Shown in pieces: positions 7,562 to 11,162 of a stretch of DNA of 11,162 bases. The notes under the pieces are model-generated. The model saw only the letters and a list, made by a program, of their open reading frames with translations. It ran no database searches and was not told where the DNA came from. The stretch is from Simkania sp. (GTDB lineage: Bacteria; Chlamydiota; Chlamydiia; Chlamydiales; Simkaniaceae), in the NCBI GenBank assembly GCA_028281425.1, contig JANQJX010000106.1:1-11162 (forward strand), in the 5' to 3' direction. How positions within the stretch are numbered: position 1 is the first letter of the stretch; the number at the start of each line of letters is the position of its first letter. The position numbers and the translations under genes were made by a program.

Positions 7562-7755
7562 CTATAGCTTATTGTGATCAACTTGCCTCAAATTTCATTG
7601 AAGGCGTACAAAAATATGATAATAAAAGAAAAAAAATCTTATTAATGAGCCTTTGCAAAACATATGACATTTGGCAGAAAGTAGATTTTATTCTTTATAT
7701 CTCAAAAAATTTTAATGATAAATTTTGTAAAGGATTTTTTTCTTATAAAAATTAA
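7528..7755 (+). other. Unrecognised open stretch without start codon, running into the IS remnant
   Basis: A third frame stays open for 75 codons between TGA 7525-7527 and TAA 7753-7755. Its middle, GLAIAYCDQLASNFIEGVQKY, looks like a real helical protein segment rather than noise, but I cannot name the family and no suitable start is present. It overlaps the end of the transketolase remnant and crosses the left end of the IS remnant at 7647, so at most about 35 codons could come from an older gene. Between 7662 and 7878 nothing else but AT-rich sequence and decayed transposase sequence is visible. Confidence 0.25.
7647..7661 (+). repeat. Left inverted repeat of the IS remnant
   Basis: GAGCCTTTGCAAAAC. 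Its reverse complement matches 8382-8397 except for one extra base in the A run of the right copy. Confidence 0.7.
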
Positions 7756-7878
7756 AATTTTCTATACTTAATTTTGCCCTTATTTTAAGCAAGAAGGGGC
7801 GTTCTTGCATCCTCTTTTTAGAAGTCTGTAGCATTTAAAGCACTTGCTAAGTGAGTCGTTGCATCAAAGGAGCTCTCC

Positions 7879-8184
7879 TTATGCCAGAAGTTCATGAACT
7901 TTTTGAGGAAGCTCCATTTCGGCAAACTCTTTAAAAGCCCTTGAGAAAACGGAGTCGCTCGGGACTTGCCTTACCGACTCAAATCCACAAATTAAGCAGA
8001 GATGTTTATCAGATTTCAGGCGTTCAATAAGGTGAGTCGTCGTTGGAATCTGTAGAAAAGATTTTGCAATCAACCCATTGAATATCGCACGTCTGAATTT
8101 AGAGGGTCGACCTATCCAGGATCGCTTAGGAAAGTCAATATTTAAGGAGTGAATTGTTTGAAGAATATGTGAGAGTTTCATCAA
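7879..8184 (-). pseudogene. Transposase N-terminal fragment (DUF772 / IS4-IS5-IS1182-like)
   Basis: This 101-residue fragment reads as the N-terminal domain of DDE transposases with DUF772. RRAIFNGLIAKSFLQIPTTTHLIERLKSDK (about residues 32-61), LCLICGFESVRQVPSDSVFSRAFKEFA and the end LPQKVHELL match the usual helical domain that precedes the first catalytic Asp. The stop at 7879-7881 cuts it before any catalytic residue. The same frame is open upstream of ATG 8184 to a stop at 8269-8271 and reads sensibly (HFSPDLQYEVGPIPKRL), so the original start was farther out and has decayed. Downstream, scraps of later transposase sequence appear in other frames. It cannot be an active transposase. Confidence 0.75.
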
Positions 8185-8286
8185 TCTTTTAGGAATAGGC
8201 CCGACTTCATATTGAAGATCTGGGGAAAAGTGCGTTGAATTTAATGAAGGCCATGTGATATCAGTGTTTTAAGTTTCATGAATTTT

Positions 8287-8329
8287 CCTGTATGATTCGT
8301 TTTTTTTGTAAGTAGGAGAATGATACAGG
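8287..8329 (-). other. Hairpin-forming inverted repeat upstream of the transposase fragment
   Basis: CCTGTATGATTC (8287-8298) and GAATGATACAGG (8318-8329) are complementary at 11 of 12 positions around a 19-base loop. It sits between the right inverted end of the IS remnant and the transposase frame, so it would lie in the transposase leader on the - strand, where such hairpins can limit read-through expression. Confidence 0.4.
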
Positions 8330-8381
8330 ATAAGTTTTCAGTGATTTAGTTTTTTCTCAGAAAAAAGGAAGCTTTTTTAGA

Positions 8382-8397
8382 GTTTTGCAAAAGGCTC
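8382..8397 (-). repeat. Right inverted repeat of the IS remnant
   Basis: GTTTTGCAAAAGGCTC, the partner of 7647-7661; it ends 6 bases before the stop codon of the adjacent nucleotidyltransferase gene. Confidence 0.7.
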
Positions 8398-8403
8398 GTT
8401 TTT

Positions 8404-9196
8404 TTACATATTTATTGCAGATATTTCCTTTGTCATTTTTTCAAAACTAAGTTTTTTTAATTTTCCGTTAGGATCTTGGTTCTCTAGCTTTAGCCATTCA
8501 ATAGGAGTTGCACTATTCACCCAGTGTGTTAGATTTTTTTCAAAGGTTTCAAACCATTTAGAATGTCGTTTTGCTAACATGTTCAGCTCAGCACAAGCTT
8601 GCTCTGAAAAATTTCCCAGCTGAGTTGCTACATACCAGATTCCATAAAGGTCCTTAAATACCTTTAAAAGATTCTTCCGTTTTAGAAAGGTCAGTCCTTT
8701 GTGGAATATCCATGCTCCAGGGGAGACAACCCGTCCTATTTTTTGTGAGTAGGTTTGAAATTTGATCGTCGTTTGCAAACTCAATGTCAAATAGCTCAAA
8801 GGTTGTGCAACAACACCTGCTATCACGACATTTTTTCTTTTATCCTTACGGGCAGCAGAATCAGTCAAAAAATTCAATTTCCACTTCTATTCCATCGATC
8901 TCTTTTACATAGCTTTCAGTTGCAGGTATATCCAGGTCTTTAAATAGAGGTGAGAATCCAGCGTCATTGAGGTGGCGTGCTATACTTTTTTTAGATATCT
9001 CTGGGATCTTTCTAGGAATAAGCGAATCAATATCACGTGTTCCAACTGGATCGTCTTTTAGCTTCGGGTCAGCTAAATACAGCTTATAAATAAATGGAGC
9101 AAAACCCCCGCCAATGATAACGCATTTACGCCACGGCCCTATTGAATCTAAAAATTCTGAAATGATTTTTTCTTCTTGGCTTTCTCTTTTTATCAT
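8404..9196 (-). pseudogene. Nucleotidyltransferase-fold protein (AbiEii-like toxin candidate), split by a one-base frameshift
   Basis: Two overlapping frames together make one protein. The first, from ATG 9196, gives 111 residues with a pol-beta/MNT-type nucleotidyltransferase core: VIIGGGFAPF at 26-35, the TRDID metal-binding motif at 53-57 (D55, D57), and IEVEIEF at 103-109 as the candidate third acidic strand. It then hits a stop. The second frame (to TAA 8404-8406) continues LTDSAARKDKRKNVVIAGVVAQPLSYLTL, GAWIFHKGLTFLKRKN and KDLYGIWYVATQLG. Removing one T from the six-T run (8867-8872 on the + strand) joins them into about 263 residues. The start overlaps the stop of the upstream winged-helix gene (TAATG), so the two are translationally coupled. 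By analogy with AbiE it could transfer nucleotides to an RNA or protein; the substrate is unknown. Dead gene, slippage-rescued gene and base-call error are all possible. Confidence 0.75.
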
Positions 9197-9918
9197 TAGC
9201 GGCTCTTACAGATCTGCTTTAATTCAGGAACGTGCTTTAACATAAATTCTGCCTGTTCATACCCACGCAAAGGAAAGTGATAAAGATCTAAAAAAGTTAA
9301 AAGTGCTGGAGAGACTTTGACCCCTTTGTCAGAGCTTACCCCTTCATTTAATAGGCTTTTATAATAGGGTTCAACAAACAATACTTCATATCCTCTTTCT
9401 TTGGGTTCTAGCTGGAGAATCTCTTCGAGTTGTAGTCTGATGGATGGATCAAGGACATAAAGTTCCAAAGTATCTAGATTGGTATGTTTGCATCCAAGAA
9501 CTTCTGCTGCACAGTGAAGGGCCAATACTACCTTTGCGCTTAATTTGGATTTTTTTAATGCACTGAGAAGCTGCAGCTTTCCCTGAAAAGCGGAACGATA
9601 TGTTCTCATCTTGCACTTTTTCGTTATGTTGTAATGATTGAGCCAGTTTTCAAGAAGACATTTTGGGTTTTTAAGGTAAAATTTCTTGGCAGTCCTCACC
9701 CCTTGCGCCTGAAGCGTTCCTTGTAAAATCAATGTTTTAAAAACGCGCTGCACCAGCCCTAAGCTAACTCCAATTTCCTCGGAGACCCCTCTCAAGGAAA
9801 ATTCCTTTCTTGTGATCCCTTTTATCAACAGCCAGTTGAGGACAAGGGTCGACTTGTTAGCATAGATGTTGCTCTCTATAGAACTTTCATTTGAATTGAC
9901 TAAAAACCGACCTTCCAT
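9196..9918 (-). CDS. Winged-helix AbiEi-like antitoxin / transcriptional regulator
   Basis: The 240-residue protein has an N-terminal winged helix-turn-helix (about residues 24-80): a recognition helix region FSLRGVSEEIGVSLGLVQRVFKTL followed by a wing and KKFYLKNPKCLLENW. A larger C-terminal domain has VVLALHCAAEVLGC, LELYVLDPS, YEVLFVEPYY and the end VSPALLTFLDLYHFPLRGYEQAEFML. This order, DNA-binding head plus a C-terminal segment of the SPALLxFLDL...GxEQAE type, is what I know from AbiEi-family antitoxins of type IV toxin-antitoxin systems. AGAGG lies 5 bases before ATG 9918. It precedes and overlaps a nucleotidyltransferase gene, the AbiEi-AbiEii arrangement, and a palindromic operator covers its promoter, consistent with autorepression. 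The family assignment is from memory; a stand-alone regulator is the alternative. Confidence 0.65.
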   Translation of the reverse strand: MEGRFLVNSNESSIESNIYANKSTLVLNWLLIKGITRKEFSLRGVSEEIGVSLGLVQRVFKTLILQGTLQAQGVRTAKKFYLKNPKCLLENWLNHYNITKKCKMRTYRSAFQGKLQLLSALKKSKLSAKVVLALHCAAEVLGCKHTNLDTLELYVLDPSIRLQLEEILQLEPKERGYEVLFVEPYYKSLLNEGVSSDKGVKVSPALLTFLDLYHFPLRGYEQAEFMLKHVPELKQICKSR

Positions 9919-9928
9919 GCCAACCTCT

Positions 9929-9969
9929 ATTGTTCACAGTTATACATTGTTCAATATTTATTGAACAAT
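9929..9969 (-). promoter_or_regulatory. Palindromic operator with a third half-site, upstream of the AbiEi-like gene
   Basis: ATTGTTCAAT (9946-9955) and ATTGAACAAT (9960-9969) form a perfect 10-bp inverted repeat around ATTT, and a further half-site ATTGTTCA lies at 9929-9936, 17 bases from the first. The sites span the predicted -35 to the transcription start of the - strand operon. Such inverted repeats are where AbiEi-type antitoxins bind to repress their own operon. Confidence 0.65.
9939..9968 (-). promoter_or_regulatory. Predicted promoter of the AbiEi-like/nucleotidyltransferase operon
   Basis: On the - strand, TTGTTC (9968-9963) and TATAAC (9944-9939) are 18 bases apart. Transcription would start near 9932, leaving a leader of about 14 bases that holds only the AGAGG ribosome binding site (9928-9924). 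The -35 lies within one arm of the palindrome and the -10 between half-sites, so regulator binding would block polymerase. Confidence 0.5.
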
Positions 9970-9989
9970 CGAAATAGGAGATATGCAAG

Positions 9990-10012
9990 GTAAGCGTAAA
10001 CAGAAGCCGTCT
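9990..10012 (+). repeat. IS66-type terminal inverted repeat
   Basis: The sequence starts GTAAGCG (9990-9996), the conserved terminus of IS66-family elements, and continues to GCCGTCTTG-like sequence, just past the stop of the IS66 transposase fragment and in the correct orientation for the right end. It lies 20 bases from the palindromic operator. The other end of the element is not in the window. Confidence 0.55.
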
Positions 10013-10022
10013 TGACAGAGGT

Positions 10023-10295
10023 TTATGAAGTATCGATTGCTTGAGCCTTGGCCCACTCGTCAGGAAGAAGTTCATGGAGCTTATTAGCGCTGTGGCTCAT
10101 GAGCCTTTTCATGACATCGGTGAGATACTTTTCGGGGTTGACTCCTGAGGTTTTGCAGGATTGGACCAGGGAGAAGAGGGTTGCTGCTACTTCTCCTCCC
10201 TCTTCCCTTCCTATGAAGAGCCAGTTTTTTCTTCCTAGAGCTAAGGGTCTGATTGCTCTTTCGGCAACATTGTTTAACGCAGTCATCAACTGCAT
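10023..10295 (-). pseudogene. IS66-family transposase (TnpC), C-terminal fragment
   Basis: The 90 residues include NNVAERAIRPLALGRKNWLF (8-27), the motif that carries the last catalytic Glu (E12) of the IS66 DDE transposase, then SLVQSCKTSGVNPEKYLTDVM and NKLHELLPDEWAK, the typical C-terminal element. Everything before the NN motif, including the catalytic Asp residues, is absent. The ATG at 10295 belongs to the junction with the IS21 fragment rather than to a real start. The fragment ends at the TAA 10023-10025, close to the IS66 terminal repeat at 9990. Confidence 0.85.
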
Positions 10296-10723
10296 TTAAT
10301 AAAAACACTTGTTTTTCTGAGTTTTCCTTGATTGTCTAAAGTTTTTCCAAAGTAACCAAAATCGACTTGGGCTTCTTGTCCAGGTTCTGTATGGAACCGA
10401 ATACAGATATTTTCTCTTTTTTTGAGCCCACCTACATAACCTTTAACGGTCGAATAAGCTGCCTTACAACCTAAAACTTTAAGCTTTTGATGGATCCTCA
10501 CGCTTGATAGCCCTTGTTCTAGGAATTCTAAAATCTTTTCTTGATAGGGATCAATAATACTTATGCGCTTTTTGTGCTCGGGTCTTACTTTCCCTTCCTT
10601 GCTCGATTTGATCACTTTGCGAATTGTTTTTCTATCATGACCTGTAAGCCGACTGATTTCTGATTTGTTCCTTCCTTGTTTCCATAGAGTCAGGATTGTT
10701 ATACACATATTTACTCCAATCAT
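10286..10723 (-). pseudogene. IS21-family transposase IstA, N-terminal fragment
   Basis: This 145-residue reading begins MIGVNMCITILTLWKQG and shows the IstA helix-turn-helix region (KSEISRLTGHDRKTIRKVI, about 20-38), a middle part with LSSVRIHQKLKVLG and YSTVKGYV, and the start of the catalytic core FHTEPGQEAQVDFGYFG with the first catalytic Asp (D121). It stops soon after, at KTSVFIKCS, where it runs into IS66 sequence; IstA is normally 400-500 residues and istB is missing. I prefer ATG 10723 over 10765 because AAGGGG lies just upstream and IstA proteins start near the ILTLWKQG segment. It cannot be a working transposase. Confidence 0.85.
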
Positions 10724-10728
10724 TTTTC

Positions 10729-10759
10729 CCCTTAATCCGTTTTTAAATACCATTAAGGG
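10729..10759 (-). promoter_or_regulatory. Hairpin covering the istA ribosome binding site
   Basis: CCCTTAAT (10729-10736) and ATTAAGGG (10752-10759) form a perfect 8-bp inverted repeat with a 15-base loop. On the - strand transcript the downstream arm, ATTAAGGG, contains most of the AAGGGG ribosome binding site that precedes ATG 10723. Folding would hide the site, as known in several IS elements that protect themselves from transcription entering from outside. Confidence 0.5.
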
Positions 10760-10765
10760 AAGCAT

Positions 10766-11162
10766 TTTTAATCGAATAAGATATAGAGATGATTGTTAGT
10801 TTCTAGAGAAAAGGATTTTTCTTTGCCAATCCTTCTGACTTTGTAGCGTCCCTTGTTATCGGTGTCAATACTACGCTTCGATTCACTTTTCTCTGCATTG
10901 ACACCGATAATATTGGCTCGCTTACTTGCAGTAGAGGGATTGGCAACAGAAAAATCGTTCTCATTTGTTTTGCAATCTCTCATCTCTTTGTTTCAACCAG
11001 TCTTTAATCTTGCGATCATCGGTTGGTCGTTCCAACTGGGGAATTTATCTCATCGATTGCTGAGTGTCAAAGGTAAAGTAAAATACATAGCAAAAGGGAC
11101 GATAAAGTGCAGAGGTTAGGTAGACTTATGGAAAGAAGCAAAGTCTATCTGACTATCAGAGA
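10766..11162. other. 397 bp without a recognisable gene
   Basis: Neither strand shows a protein I recognise. A hydrophobic 88-codon frame on the + strand (10853-11119) and a hydrophilic 71-codon frame on the - strand (10768-10983) are both open, but both overlap the long inverted repeat, lack ribosome binding sites and resemble no family I know. Near the edge there are two small palindromes, TAGACTT/AAGTCTA (11121-11147) and TCTGACTATCAGA (11148-11160). Given its flank, this is probably more mobile-element debris. Confidence 0.4.
10806..10960. repeat. Long imperfect inverted repeat
   Basis: Arms of about 64 bases face each other around a 27-base loop. The inner ends are perfect, TTATCGGTGTCAAT (10856-10869) against ATTGACACCGATAA (10897-10910). 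The outer ends also match, 10814-10832 against 10937-10956, apart from one bulge of a single base, and the middle of the arms is diverged by a few bases in length. This could be two facing copies of one element end, or a hairpin-type mobile remnant. Confidence 0.6.

Larger units (their letters stand above)
7647..8397 (-). mobile_element. Internally deleted insertion sequence, about 751 bp
   Basis: The element is bounded by near-perfect inverted ends, GAGCCTTTGCAAAAC at 7647-7661 and GTTTTGCAAAAGGCTC at 8382-8397, and contains the N-terminal portion of a DUF772-type transposase on the - strand. Complete elements of this kind carry a transposase several times longer, so the catalytic part has been lost. 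No convincing target-site duplication flanks it. Its right end lies 6 bases from the stop of the nucleotidyltransferase gene. It could persist as a non-autonomous, MITE-like unit. Confidence 0.65.

Noticed and set aside
10084..10308. Overlapping - strand 74-codon frame over the IS66 fragment
   Set aside because: The other - strand frame carries the real IS66 motif with the catalytic Glu; this one is its shadow.
10853..11119. 88-codon + strand frame as a gene
   Set aside because: It overlaps the long inverted repeat, has no ribosome binding site, resembles no family I know, and the opposite strand is also open there.
11121..11160. Two small palindromes near the right edge as a terminator or IS end
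   Set aside because: No T run follows on either strand and no matching partner end is visible in the window.
1..11162. tRNA, rRNA genes or CRISPR array
   Set aside because: I saw no cloverleaf-like stretch, rRNA core sequence or regularly spaced direct repeats in the window.

Overview
The first 6.4 kb carries the distal part of a bacterial spc/alpha ribosomal protein cluster in the order rplE (cut by the window edge)-rpsH-rplF-rplR-rpsE-rplO-secY-rpsM-rpsK-rpoA-rplQ, all on the + strand. rpsN is missing between rplE and rpsH, rpmD between rpsE and rplO, rpmJ/infA/map/adk after secY, and rpsD between rpsK and rpoA. As I recall the family, this order is the chlamydial one. RpoA (365 residues) and SecY also read like divergent relatives of the Chlamydia proteins. 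The AT-rich sequence, a non-gapA neighbour after rplQ and a region full of IS debris suggest an environmental (Parachlamydia-like) member of the Chlamydiales rather than a Chlamydiaceae genome. This assignment is by memory of the families, not by a search.

Region by region: 1-6377 encodes large- and small-subunit ribosomal proteins, the SecY channel and the RNA polymerase alpha subunit, tightly packed with short spacers or ATGA-type overlaps, and ends in a rho-independent terminator at 6406-6431. secY is interrupted by a frameshift at 3800-3824 exactly on a T TTT TTG heptamer; reading -1 there restores the canonical last transmembrane helix and tail. 6517-7065 is a RimJ/RimL-like GNAT acetyltransferase. 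7088-7561 is the decayed C-terminal end of a transketolase gene. 7647-8397 is a small IS remnant with 15/16-bp inverted ends and only the N-terminal part of its transposase.

8404-9969 (- strand) is the most interesting accessory unit. A winged-helix AbiEi-like regulator and a nucleotidyltransferase-fold protein overlap as TAATG, behind a promoter covered by a perfect 10-bp palindrome plus a third half-site. The layout is that of a type IV (AbiE-like) toxin-antitoxin or abortive-infection module. The nucleotidyltransferase is split by a one-base frameshift in a run of six T, so the toxin may be dead, rescued by slippage, or a sequencing artefact.

9990-11162 is IS debris. It holds the right end and C-terminal transposase fragment of an IS66-type element, butted against the N-terminal fragment of an IS21-type IstA whose ribosome binding site lies inside a hairpin, then a long imperfect inverted repeat (10806-10960) with no recognised gene.
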